A DNA stretch of 64,000 nucleotides, taken from positions 62,001 through 126,000 of the forward strand of contig JAVSML010018940.1 of NCBI GenBank assembly GCA_038503035.1, in the 5' to 3' direction. Position numbers and translations under genes: made by a program. Source of the stretch: Crocodylus rhombifer. Its lineage: Eukaryota; Chordata; Crocodylia; Crocodylidae. Positions 24,161 to 37,100 of the stretch are shown piece by piece; position 1 is the stretch's first letter, and each line of letters starts with the position of its first letter. The notes beneath the pieces are model-generated. The model did not search any database and was not told the origin of the DNA. It saw nothing but the letters and a program-made list of their open reading frames with translations.

Positions 24161-27100
24161 AAAGCGTGCTGAAAAGAATATTGCTTGAAGGGAACGCAAG
24201 GCACAAACGACACTGGTCTGTGTGTTGCAAGGTGTACAGACATGAAGTAATGCCCCATTCTCCAAACCCAGGATTTGAATACAAGCACCTGGATACGATG
24301 CCTCCATTGCACCATCCCTTATGAGGACCAAGACATGCACTTGCCTACCACAATCCTGACAACTGCTGGATGCCCAGTTTTCTGTCAAAACACTTCAGAC
24401 TTCAGTCCCCAAGTTGCACACTGGCATCCTATGCAAATTCCTTTTGTTCTAAATGACCCCCAAAAGCTGATAATTACAGAATAATGTACTGTAATTGCAT
24501 CAGGTACTTTTGGAAGCTGAAGACAGAGCCTGCAGCTGCTTACATACTATGCAGAGGCAACAAACATCGAGGAGAGGTACAAAAGGTGCAGCAACATAAA
24601 TTACATTGATTGCCAGCAACCAAGATGCCTTCTGCTATAGAAAATCAAAAATAAGAGACTGTCAGGAAGGACCGGGTCTTCTCAACCAACGGCAAATCAA
24701 CTGCCTAGGTCACAGGGATCAGACCCCGCAAATGCGTCTCACTAGGCCACCGAGTATTTTTCCTGGAGTTTTATGCAAGAGAGCTTATAAACGCATACTC
24801 GGGGCTGGCTCAGATGCCCAGGCAAACTGCCACTGCTAAAACAGAACTGACAGTCCGGCAGACCAAAAGCAACTCTCGGGCTCCCTCCTGGTAAAGGTGA
24901 GGAAAACAGGCCCATGGTTTGCTAAATCAAAAAGCTAGCTTTGATTCTAGTCAGTGCAACTCTTCAAAGCCAGCATTGTCCCATCTTGCTTGGCTGAAAA
25001 GCTGGTGTTGCTGGGGACATCGGAAGCAAATAGAGTACTAATAAAGTGATACGGTTTGGTGTGCTGCCTCTCACCCCTGCATATAGAAAAACAAGCTGTT
25101 CTGCCCAGAAACTAAGGATTAGGAAGAGGTTAACCCTACAGCTTTTCCAATTAAATCTTAAATGCAAGTACAGCACCATGGACTGAACTACAGCCAGGTG
25201 GGCTGGTGGAGGAAACAGCAGGACTGCACACAATTCCCAGCACGCACTTTCAGTACACGACACAGAAGTTTCAACAGTGAAGCCTTTTAGCTTGATCAGA
25301 ACTTCAAGCAACGGATACATACTGCAGAATAAGGACAAACGCTTCACTTCACCTGTGTTGGCTAGTCCACTATAAAAGCAGCAAAGCCATCCTGGAGAGT
25401 TACAACTTGAGACAGGAATAAACCTAGATTAGAAACGCAGCAGGCTGCTTGGGGATGTCCTGCCCATCCTCTGCTCAAATAGTGCCGACTAGCAGAGCCA
25501 GGCCAGTCTCCCCTTGCACATGCAGTCAACATTTGTGCTATTCTTGAGTACAAAAAGTGTCAAGTCCACAGGCGTGGGAGTTAGTTTGTGAGGGTTTGCC
25601 CAATCTGACTACGTTGAAACTTGGCCGAAGCCACATAAATTCCCTTTCTATGGAACCCCTTTGATGGCCACGCAACAGAATGGGTGAGGTTTAGCCTATA
25701 CTGCAGAGACACAGGGGCCAGCATTACCAGAAAAAGACATGGCAGTGACTAACAGTGAATCACAGCTCTTTGGTGGTTTCTTCATTTAAGTGTTAATGCA
25801 GCGAATTAAACCCCTGGACTAGCATCAACAGCGAGGCCTTGTCTGCAAGAGACAAGTGCTGTGGTTGAACAAGGTCGGCTTCAAAATCCCTCCAGTGAAA
25901 CCAGTGCAAACCTCAATAGAGGCACCACCAGTCATCACTTGTTTCTATCAATTCAGCACCTTTCTGGTGAAGCCAACAAAACGTATACACCAGTCAGCTG
26001 CCAGCCTGAGCTGAGTTAGCACGACTCACTACCATACAGGCAATGAGCCTTGAAACGTCTGACTTGCTTGGAGATGACCAATTTACCTCTTTTCACAACC
26101 GTCTTACCAAACAAGGGTGAAAGAAGAAGGAAGGTTAGTGGGCTAGAAAGTTTATGCACCAATGGGTCAACCTTGCAAAGCATAATACTTGTTCTTGTTA
26201 CCTTTTGAAAATATGATATCCCACCTGGGAGTTTAGTCTTCATTAAGGAACTGAGATTTACCCAAATACTTCCGATTTTCACTATCCCTCCTCCATGCAC
26301 GGATCAGAAGAGGAGTCCTGAAGACTGACAGTCAGAACTTGGTGCCACTTGCAAAATCAAACTGCCATCAAACAGAGAGACAGGGTTTCACAGGCACCAC
26401 AGCAGGCACGGGACTTCAGTATTTGCTTCTTTTCTTAACAGGAGCCACGCTGGTAGCTCACCTGCGAGACAGTGCTCTGGTGACTGGCAGTTTAATTCCC
26501 CTGATACCTTACACCGCCTTATACCTTCTTGGCACAGAAACGCTCAGCTCAGTGAACCTCAGCAAAATGCTGGGCTACTTTTGGGCAAAACAGTCCAACA
26601 TCCAGAAGCGTGATGGGAAATCCCTTTCCTGGAAAGGTGACACTAAACAAGGCTTGCTTTGATTTTACCTGTTTGGTGTCTTTGCAGCGAGGCTCATCTA
26701 CCCCCGAGTGTGCCAGCCTCCCTCACAGCAGGGACCCAGGTGCGTTGCAACTTAAGAATGCCTTAAGGGTAACGAGCAGATGGGAGGCAACCTTCCCTAA
26801 CAAGCCGCTCTGGATGAGAAGGGAGGGCAGACTGCAGCAGGCTCTGCTCTGTCAAAAAACAAAACACAAAGACCCACTAAACAAGCACCGGGCTCTTCAG
26901 GCCCTGGAGGGTCATCCACCAAATTCCAGCCAGGAACAGGAAAGCACTGCCAGCTCGGAGGGGCACCTATCCCACTGCCAAGGTATCCACAATACAAGCT
27001 CCCACCAGGAGCTTTTATAATCGACTCTTGTCTACCAGAAGTGACTTAAAGCACAGAAATTTAAGTAGTCCGTGCCACGAGTTGAGCATGCCGGCTGTAC

Positions 27101-27460
27101 AGTTAATATCTGTTATGCTGGATACCTCTCCACCCCATCGGACTTCCAAAAGAGAGGGCCAGGGGTCATAAATGGATGAAAAAAATACAGTGCATGTGCT
27201 AACCCAAAACCCCCTGTCCTACTCTTAAGATTCACTAGACCTCTATATTAAGTGGCAGGGGAACCTCTACATTAAATGGCAGGTAGCAGTTCTTTTGGAG
27301 CATGCAGGCATCGAGAACAGCACCATGTGAGTAATGTTCCAGCGGGTGCCAGAGAAATTAGTGATTCACAACTATCAGCATTTCTTAGGCTTGAGAGAAG
27401 TAAGAAGGAGTATACATGATGCACTAATGAATACAGATAAAAAGAAGGGGAAAGTGACTA
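24161..27460. other. Intronic stretch, no gene seen
   Basis: Non-coding SIK3 intron. A small direct duplication with a 24-base period lies at 27239-27285 (ACCTCTATATTAAGTGGCAG repeated with a few changes). Nothing else was recognised. Confidence 0.5.
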
Positions 27461-27560
27461 ATGAGCGCGTTGTGCTAGCGCGTCACCGTTCGCAGTGAGA
27501 CAAATGGCGGTGACATGGGCCAATTCCCACGCGACGTGGCAATGGTGCACCACGGGTGCT
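27460..27560. other. SIK3: Small CpG-dense block inside intron
   Basis: About ten CpGs fall in roughly 100 bases (GAGCGCGTTG, AGCGCGTCACCGTTCGC, CCCACGCGACGTGGC), while neighbouring intron sequence has almost none. It lies 3.3 kb inside intron 1. It could be a small regulatory element kept free of methylation or a fragment of a young GC-rich repeat; the sequence alone does not decide. Confidence 0.4.
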
Positions 27561-30180
27561 GAAGCCAGGAGAGAAGACCTGACACTCACTGCACAGGAAG
27601 TATGAGGGTCGTGACTGCCCTATGCGCCTGGTTCACATACGGTCTGGCTACTGTATGTGAGCCAGGAGAACTAGGCTCAGTGAGGAGCAGGCTGAGCTCC
27701 CGCCACCCCAGACTCATCTCTAAGCAGCTTGGATCCCGGCTTTTTAAGGAGACAAAGCCCAGAGAAGGGCCTGTGGTCAGGAGCTAGCCACTGAGCCAGA
27801 CCATCTGCACAGCAATGTTCTCCCACCACAAACTCAGCCGTGTGGGTGTTTAGTGCTGCAGATCCCAGCTCTGACTCCACACCCACAGAAGCGGGGGCGG
27901 GGGGGGGGGGGGCGGGAGGGAGGTTGTCCAGTTCCCCTGGGACAGATGCTGCTGAAGTAGACATCGCCCAGACCCTGTATCCCACACAGCAGAAAAAGAC
28001 AGCAGCCTGCCCAAGAGTCAGCCCCCATCTCTGGGCATCAGGCAAAGTACAGCGCATGTATTTAGTTAATTAAAAGCTTTGGGTACCCACTCCAGCAAGT
28101 GGCACCCTGATTGGGGAATGGTTCAATCAGCATGTTGCACAGTAACTACTCTAAAGTCTCATGAGCCCAAGCATATTATATATTTAGCTTGCAGACAGGC
28201 TGCAAGGTTTAGCACAGGCAGGTCTGACTCTAAAGACCCGGTGGCACATTGCAGAGGAGTTAACGCCACCGCCATGATCTCACTGCTCATGGATCATGTG
28301 CAGACTGCAGAACACCACTGGGACAGCCATGGTCTAGCAGCCAGTGTCGCAACTTCCAAGCTCTCAGTCTAACACTAAGTCACGCTATGTCCAACACTTA
28401 CCCACATGTCAGGGGCAAACTGAGGCAGAGATTAACCCACTGACATGTATGAGCACCCAGCAAACATGCTATTATGTGTCAATCGCACCACTCCACACAT
28501 ACAATGATACCTTCCTCAGAAAGGGCCAGAGAAACATCACAGGTGTTTCTGCAAAGACCTAAGCAGGTGTGTGCACCCAGTGCAGAGTCGGAGCAAGCCA
28601 GTAATCCAGGGCTGCCAAAAGGAGGCATGAGAAGGGGGCAGAGAGCAGTGAGGGCTGGGCAATATCACACGGGTATCTGTGGAGAGGAACAGGGGGGTGG
28701 GGAAGGGAGGGGGAAGAGTCCCTTTCCTCCTCCCTGCAGGCCATAAAAAATTTTTTTTAAAAAGGCGCACAGAGCTTTTCTAGACTCCACAGCACAACAG
28801 AGCATGCAGGCAGCAGCTCTGCAATACACACAAAACCCCTTGTTTCAGCACACACTGTTCCACTCTTCTGCAAGAACGTGGCACTGAAAGCAACTTCAGT
28901 GCCTGATCAGAGCTGGAATTCTAATGAAGTCACTCAGATGATTTATCCATGGAAATGGTGCAGAAAACAATTCATTCAAGAGGTCACTTGCAGGATTAGC
29001 ACAAAAACAAAAGCCTTTCTTGTGAAATGCCACAACAAACAAGAGAAGGGGGAACACGAGACAGGAAACAGAAAGGCAAAAGACAAAACTAGATATCCTG
29101 CAGGTGCCCGATGAATCCTACTCAGAGCAACAGCTCCAGTTTCTGCCCTGCCAGCAGAAGAGCCTCTTGCAGCACACTCAATTCCAAGTTTGCATAACCA
29201 GAGACTGAACGTAAATTACTGGCTTGGTTAATACAAAATCACCCAACTGTTCCTTTCTGTTTCAACAACTTGTGCAGAGACAACTCTGAACCCCAGCTTC
29301 CTACCCGCTGGGACAACCAACGTTCCCACTGACACGCAGTCAAGAAGTGAAATCCAGCTGTAGTCAAGTGACCATCTTCTGCGTCAGCAAGGCCCATCAG
29401 GCCCCTGTTGTTAAGCAGAGGTGGCACCTGTCAACAGTCTGCGTGTCAATGCAGCTTTGAATGGCCGTCAAACTCGAAATGGCTTGAGATTATCATACAT
29501 TTGACTCAACCAAAAGTTCTGGGGGTCCCGTGCCCCCTTTCAGATGGGCTGGGAGAGAAGAACCTACAGGGTTTAAGCGGAAACATTCAGGCACCGCGCT
29601 GAAATCCTCGTGACTCGTGAAGTATCTACAGCAAACAGAAACAATTATACATCTCAGATCAACAGGCACCCTCCCAAATCAGACAGGGCAGTCTGACAAA
29701 CCTCAGGCTGTTCAAACCAATTTCATCTTCAGCATTATTTTAAAACCTGGAACAACCTCCACATTTTCAAAACGAGATGTTTGCTGGGATCGTTTCTCGG
29801 GCTGGAAGCGTTCCAGCGCGAGGGCCACCGCAGAGCAAACAAGCTTCTCCCAAAGAGAAGATGAAAGGGGGCCAAGTTTGTTCAGGGATTCAAATGCTGA
29901 ATTTTAATGCTGCACGATCCAGCCGTCAGTGCAACTGCAACAGGAAGAGGCCACTGGCACTCTGCAGCGGCGCTGCACTTGTGTTTCAGGATCAAAGCCG
30001 CCTTTAAGACCATCACATGGGGCCATTTCACAGACAGCCCTACTTTCCTCCAGTTCTTTGCGTCGAAATCGGATGAGTAAATGCTTTAGGAGCCCCTTGC
30101 TGCTGCCAAGGCCGTGTGAAACAGCAAACCTGCCAGGCCAGGCCAGGCCAGCCGTTTCCGATTCCACCTCCAGACCACAG
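27561..30180. other. Intronic stretch, no gene seen
   Basis: Non-coding SIK3 intron leading up to the exon 1 CpG island. Apart from the poly-G tract and a small TTTTTTTTAAAA run near 28749, nothing was recognised. Confidence 0.5.
27891..27923. repeat. Poly-G tract with G-quadruplex potential
   Basis: GCGGGGGC is followed by 14 consecutive G (27899-27912), then CGGGAGGGAGG. This gives at least four runs of three or more G on the plus strand, so the SIK3 pre-mRNA carries the C-rich complement. Confidence 0.85.
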
Positions 30181-30199
30181 TGCCGTGGGTTTCAGACGC

Positions 30200-31160
<961 letters not shown>

Positions 31161-31180
31161 TCAAAGAAATCCCAGGTGTC

Positions 31181-31631
31181 GGTTAAAAAAAGTAACCCAC
31201 AAAGCTGTATTTTTCATGATTAAAATGAAACGTCACTATATATAATCTATATATATCGATATCGAAAGGTGTCTATGTATATCTAGATATAGTTATCTCT
31301 ATGCAGAGATCTATATGTAGATATACATAGATATGTGTATATATAGATATATACATAGAGAGAGAGAGACAGATATCCATACAGATATATCTAGATACAT
31401 CCACAGGCAACTGGTGGGGGGGGCAGATATGTATCTATGTATATCGATATATCTTTTTTTTTATTACAGAGATATATCCATATATAGCTATATATATGGA
31501 GAGAGAGAGAGATGCACGTTTTTCTGTGATGTAGAGCTATACAGATATAAAGAGAGATATAGAGATATACATTAGTGGTATTTCATGTAAATCACATAAA
31601 AATGTGCATTTGGGGCTACTTTGTTTTAACC
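31181..31631. repeat. Inverted-repeat unit with TATAGA/GATA microsatellite core (copy A)
   Basis: The left arm 31181-31237 (GGTTAAAAAAAGTAACCC through TAAAATGAAACGTCACT) is matched in inverse orientation by the right arm 31574-31631 (AGTGGTATTTCATGTAAATC through GTTTTAACC). Between them lie about 336 bases of impure TATATA, GATA and TATAGA repeats with GAGA patches, probably expanded from a TATATAGATA seed. The design is that of a small terminal-inverted-repeat element whose centre is a microsatellite. No transposase or clear target duplication was seen. Confidence 0.7.
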
Positions 31632-31918
31632 TAAAATTGGTTTGTTTGTTTTTTTTAATCAAAGAAAACCCACATCCCCATTACTGGACCAACTAGATTT
31701 TGCAAAAAAGAAAAAAGTCTTGGGTTTTCGGACCCACACATCCTCCCTCAGCCACAGGAGAGTGCAAAGGTTGTCAGATTTCTCCTAGGTGGAAATGGAA
31801 AATCATATTTCACAGGAGAGCTGAACGTGTTGTTGGATGTCCCGCTTGGAAAAGTTCGCTTTGTCCAAATTGGGTTCAGATAAAAGTTAGAGCAGTCTCT
31901 TTATTTAATAAAAGATAT

Positions 31919-32060
31919 AACCAGGGATCCGGGTTTTCTCCAATTAAAAAAAAAAATCCCCAATTTTTTTTTAAAAAACAAAGTAAACCCCAATCCACAT
32001 TTTTCCGTGATTTAAATGAAACAACGCTAACCTACAGAGAGCTATATAGAGATTGTAGTC
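31919..32060. repeat. Inverted-repeat unit, single-arm copy (copy B)
   Basis: The arm at 31971-32028 (AACAAAGTAAACCCCAATCC through TTTAAATGAAACAACGCT) matches the left arms of copies A and C. It is followed by only a short GAGAGCTATATAGAG remnant instead of a long core, and no right arm. The preceding 45 bases (from GGGATCCGGGTTTTCTCC) also resemble the flanks of the other two copies, so the repeated unit extends beyond the arm. Confidence 0.6.
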
Positions 32061-32370
32061 CATGAGCACAGGCTGAAAACCATGGAGCTGGGATGCTTGC
32101 CCTCTCCTCCCTCCGGGAAACCTTGTCTGGGGGTCTGTGCTGTTGCTGTTTATTTTGAAAGCAGAGGTTTGCCAATGCACCAAACATCAACAAGAGCAGC
32201 CAGGAAATTCTTTTTCCAGGCACAGGTTGCTTGGTTCACCCTCTCCTCCCGACAGCAGGACACTAGAAGAGGCTTCTGAGCCACGCTCTGCACTACCTGC
32301 CACTGGGACTAATGACATGTGAGTCCAGGAATCCTGGATTGCTCTGCTTTAAAAAAAATCTTCAATTTTC

Positions 32371-32582
32371 AGTTAAAAAAAGTAACCCCCAATCCCCATT
32401 TTTCCATGGTTAAAATGAAACAACACTATATATAGATACAGCTATATATAGATACATCTATCTATATCTATATAGATATATATAGACCCATTATATAGAT
32501 ATAGATATAGATATATCTAGAGAGTTAGATAGATATATTACTGGTGTTTCATTTAAATCACAGAAGTATATGGCTTGGGGGT
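32371..32582. repeat. Inverted-repeat unit with GATA microsatellite core (copy C)
   Basis: The left arm 32371-32427 (AGTTAAAAAAAGTAACCCCC through AAAATGAAACAACACT) and the inverse right arm 32540-32582 (ACTGGTGTTTCATTTAAATC through CTTGGGGGTT) enclose about 112 bases of TATAGATA-type repeat. The left arm is closest to copy B. The core is a third the length of that in copy A, as expected if the microsatellite expands and contracts. Confidence 0.7.
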
Positions 32583-32589
32583 TTCTCCC

Positions 32590-35500
32590 CATCTCCTTTA
32601 AAGCTGCCTGAGGAAAAGCTTTTGACTGCAGTGACCCCAGCTGGCAAAGCACAACTGGTTGCAGCTCCCATATTCCTCATGCCGGGCACTAGCCACCACT
32701 TAATTAGAAGACAAATCTCTCACAAGGTCAAATGACATTGAACATTCAAGGAAAGGCTTCTCCCTTTCGGTCGTTTCCTCCTCCTGACCCATATGCCAGC
32801 ACTGACCACACTTTGTTCCAGAAACTCTGTCCTACAAAGTTCTTGTCCAAACCACAAAGCCAGACTTTCCCTTGGCTTCAAAGGCTCCTGAGCATCATGG
32901 GGAAGGAGTCGGGTTTTATTGGGATAGTTTCTCCAGCCTGTCATGAAAATGCCGGTTACCAAACGCTTCTCCTGTCCACATCAGTGAGAGTGTGGGTGGG
33001 TTCAGCTCAGCAGAAGCCCAGCGTTTGAGTGCAGCAGTGATTTAGCTCATTATTAGTGATTCAGACTTCCCACCTCAGTTGTAATGAGACTAAACAGATT
33101 ATTCAAGCTGCTCAGCGAGCACTCACTACCCAAGGTTCACCCCAACGTTCCCAATTCTGAAACATGGTTTTTAATTACTAGACGACATCCTGAAGCTCTG
33201 GCCCTGGCAACGCCTGCTGGGAAGCAGAAGTGGTGAGGGATTGTAGTAACCGACTTCAGCACTGGGATGTTTCTCAAGCGCTGAGGCCGCTGCAGCAGCG
33301 TCTTACTGGAAAAAAGAAAACCAGATCCAGGGGCGTCCACGGAACCTCTCTCACACTTTGTGCCCCACTCCTACACTTCCTGGCATATGACGCTTCACGA
33401 CATGCAATTTTCCGTCTGGCTTATGGGAGGTTTTGTTTTTATGACTAGTAACACTGCAACCCTGCCATTTACTCCTGAGCCACAGCTCTCCTCATCAGTT
33501 CTCAGCGTCTCATGGGTTTCTCTCGATGCCTTTCATTCTGAAACTGTTGCAATCATAGTGCTCTCCGGATCTGAAAGTAACCACGTGCCAAAGAACACGG
33601 GTTTAGGATGTGGAAAACCTCGCTCTTCTGCATTACTTAGTCATCCGTTTTTTCAGAAGTGCTCGGTCCAATACATGGGGGGAGCGGGGAGGGTAGTCTG
33701 ATACGATCAGACCGGGTGGGTTTTTTTGTCTTTTTTGCAGCCACTTCTAGTCATGCACCCAGACAAAGAAACTCCTACCTGGTGTCTAGCGGTGGCTGGC
33801 TGGAGAAAGGAGGACTTTTATTTTTGGGCGCAGGGAGAGCAAACAAGCAAGGGAACACAGCCTTGAGGTTCCCAGAGTAGCAACTCTTGCATTGAAAAAT
33901 TAGGCTTGATCGTGCCACAACACTCAAGGAATACGACGTGTCCCATTCAGCCCTGCAATAAAGTCGTTAGTGGGCCAAGGTACATCAGGGTGCAACGCTG
34001 AAATGAAACATGCTGGTCTGAGCCTGGAAAGAAATACTGGGGTTTGGGTAATCAGAAGACACCATTGTAGAGAACTGAGAAAACAACTGAGAGTTAGAGA
34101 GGAGACCACAGAGAGCTCGGCAACTTCCTATGCACTGGGTGAAAAAAAAAAAAGACAGTCTGAAGAAAAGAACCAGTTGAGGTTGCTAGCAGATGCCACA
34201 GCCTGGCCACAAGCTACAAGCAGATTCCAGCAGTCCAGAAACCCTCTTGAAAGGCTACACAATGACAGCAAAAACCAACAAGACAAGGAGCAAGCAACAT
34301 CTCCTGCCTCGAGCTTACAGCCACCACATCAGGGCACACCTTTGACCCCAAGTACGCCTCCATCTATCTCCTTGTAGGCTCCAGCACACTGCTGTGCTTC
34401 GGGATTTTATAAGAACCTTGATTCGCATCGTGCCCAGAGGCCACACGAGCTGCAGCTTTCAATGGACATGCTGTCCGGCTAATGGAAGAACCCATATTAT
34501 TCCCTGATAGCTCAATCTCCCTCTTTTTCTTCCTCTCCCCCTCCTTATTTAAACCACAACAAGCTCATTTGCAACAATTATTTGTCAGAAGAATCACTGA
34601 CTCATGCTGTAGTCACTACTAGGAGGGAAGCTTAAACTAGAAAGCTGACAGCTCACAGCAGAATTGCTCTCCCACATCCCTGGGCACGAAGCCTGTAAAG
34701 TGAGAATCATTTCCATGCTGCCAAGTGACAGAAAGTGTCTATCTTCCTGGATATTTTTCTGTGTGTTTACATATCTGTGTTTGATTTCCTTTAATTACAA
34801 CAAAGTCTTGCTTCCTGCTGGAAGTCAGGAGTTTCATTCCTGGTTCCTCCCAGCTTCTGGGGCATCTGCAGATCAGAGAATGAAAGTGCAGCAGGGAAGG
34901 CTCAGGATGGCCCATGGATGCAATACGGCAGTGTGTGACTGCCCTCTCCCTGTCAGCGCAGTCTGAGAGAAAACACTGAGTGCTACAGAGTATTGATGTT
35001 CGTGATTTCACCATGGTAAGAGAGTTTTCTCTTCACCAGGAGTTGGCTGGATTCTTTGCACTTCCATTTTCACTTTAAAATACATACATGCAAATCACCC
35101 ATTCCCACCCTGCTCCAAACTGGGGCCTCTCATGGCAAATGAAAATCTAGCTGGGCGACAGGACACGTTACACTCTCGTGCTGTTCTGCCAACGCACCTC
35201 AGCTCAGCATCCCGGCACCTCCCACCTAGAATCTACCCATCCACGTGCCTCACTCCATCTGCAGCGCCCCGTTCTCTTCAAGCTCTGGCGAGTCTCCCCA
35301 GATCCAACCCAGCCACCGTGGGGTGCGTTTGCAAGAACATGTGGAAAAGAGTGCAGGAGAGAGTGAATTAAAACCATTTCATAGTAATCAGTAACTTACA
35401 GAGTTCATTGACTTAGAAGCAGTCAGTGCCAAGCAAATGTGTACATTGCAATTTGCACTTCAAGGACAATGAGTATTAATTACAGCCCTTTTTATCTGTT

Positions 35501-37040
35501 CTCATTTCCTTTCCCTAAATTTCAGCTCAATCTTTAGCTATTCTCTTCTCAAGTGTTAGGCTGGGCTTTTCCTTTATTTACTGCTTTGTTCTTTCTTGCA
35601 GGGCAAACAAAAGAATGCAATTTTTAGCTTTTTTAAAAGTTCTACAACTGTCTTTTAAATGCGTGGCATCCTGGGAGTTGGATCTCCAGCTTTGCGGGAA
35701 AGCTGGAGGTTCAGGGCTAGCTGCTTTAGGGAGACCAAACACAGGAGACAAGGCCTAATGTGGTTACTGGCCTCGCTATTACCTTCATTTAGATGCATCA
35801 CAAAATATCAGACCCCTTTGCCATGACAGTCTGTCCAAGAAATGCCAGGGACTGGAACAGCTGGGATACAGTCAGTCAGAACTGGGGGAACGTCCCACCA
35901 CTTGCTGTATCCCAGAGCACTGCACAGCAGCACGCTCCAAAAAGTCCATGCGAGGCACCTGCAAAAGTCCATGCGAGGCAGTCAGGGCAAAGTGCGGCAG
36001 CCAAGCGTTGCAATTACTTGCTTCTGTTTGATCTTGCTGTTGCTACCAGCTAATAGAAACAGAGGAAGGAGAGTGCAGTCCTGCTAAGGCAGAAAAAAGC
36101 CTCTAAAGGAGGGCGATGGAAATTAACGGTGGGGCTGAGCGAGCAGATCAAACAGCCCAAGGCAGTGTAATGCATCAATCAGAGTTGAAGCTGAGGGATA
36201 TGGTTCACGGTTGCTTTACAGACCAACAATCCTGTTGCTTCTACCCTAAAAGCTGCTACATGAATCCATGTTTAACTACGGCGACTGACACCAAAATCCA
36301 GAAACAATGAGAAAAACTCCGGATCCTGAGTCTCCACTGTCCCAAGCCCTGCCTAGTCATTTGCAACGATACAAGACCTGGTGGCATTTCACGTTCCCTT
36401 TGCACAGCTTGCAGCAGCCAGGCAGTGGAAGGACAAGCCGTGAATGTTTTCTTTCTCTGTGTTTTTTTACCCTGCGGGCCCTTCCTGCTCTTCTCCTCAC
36501 ACCCAAGTCATAAGGACCCTTGTTAAAGAACTCTGGAAAAGGGACTTGCCAGAGACGTGTACCAGGACAGTGCACTGACCAGGGAGACAGCACTTGCTAT
36601 CACTAGGACTCAAAGGCTACCTGCAGCCCGGGGGTCGCTGTCACTCGGGTCACCCTAAAACAATGGTCTCTGCAATAAATTTGACTCAGCGTTTAGGAGG
36701 CCAAGGGATAATGCACAGAGGCCCGGTCCAATATAAAATTCTTGGGCAAACTAATCGTCTTGTGTTTCAAAAAAGTGACATATGCCACGCCCCTCCACTC
36801 CTCCAAAGGGATATGCGAGGACTGAATTCAGATGCAAGAGTTAAATGATGCAAAATCATGAAGTTTTGAGTTGAATAAAACTCAACCCTTCTACCCATGG
36901 ATCAAAGTCCTTGCCCCTGGGTCATGATATGCAGACACAAGGGGTCTGACCTCATCATTAATTAGTAGTTTTGCACAGATCGATTTTCATTTATCTGCGT
37001 CTTTCATTCATTACAGATGTTCCAGAGAAGTTTGTTGTCA
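32590..37040. other. SIK3-PAFAH1B2 spacer, no gene seen
   Basis: Intergenic sequence. A 17-base direct duplication (AAAGTCCATGCGAGGCA at 35941-35957 and 35964-35980, period 23) is visible. ORFs are short and unremarkable. No exon of a third gene is supported. Confidence 0.5.
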
Positions 37041-37042
37041 AG

Positions 37043-37100
37043 GTTGCCCAGGGAAACTGCTGAATTAACCTCAAGTGGTCTAGCTGTTGCCCACGGCAAC
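37043..37100. promoter_or_regulatory. Pair of RFX X-box-like palindromes
   Basis: GTTGCCCACGGCAAC at 37086-37100 is a perfect GTTGCC-N3-GGCAAC palindrome, and GTTGCCCAGGGAAAC at 37043-37057 is a near match 43 bases upstream. RFX factors bind GTTRCC half-sites facing each other with a short spacer. The pair lies in the spacer about 6 kb upstream of SIK3 and 3.8 kb upstream of PAFAH1B2, so it could be a distal element of either. Function is inferred from the motif only. Confidence 0.45.

Noticed and set aside
31225..31600. The TATAGA/GATA block as a CRISPR array or satellite
   Set aside because: There are no regular repeat-spacer units. The unit is an impure microsatellite between inverted arms in a vertebrate genome.
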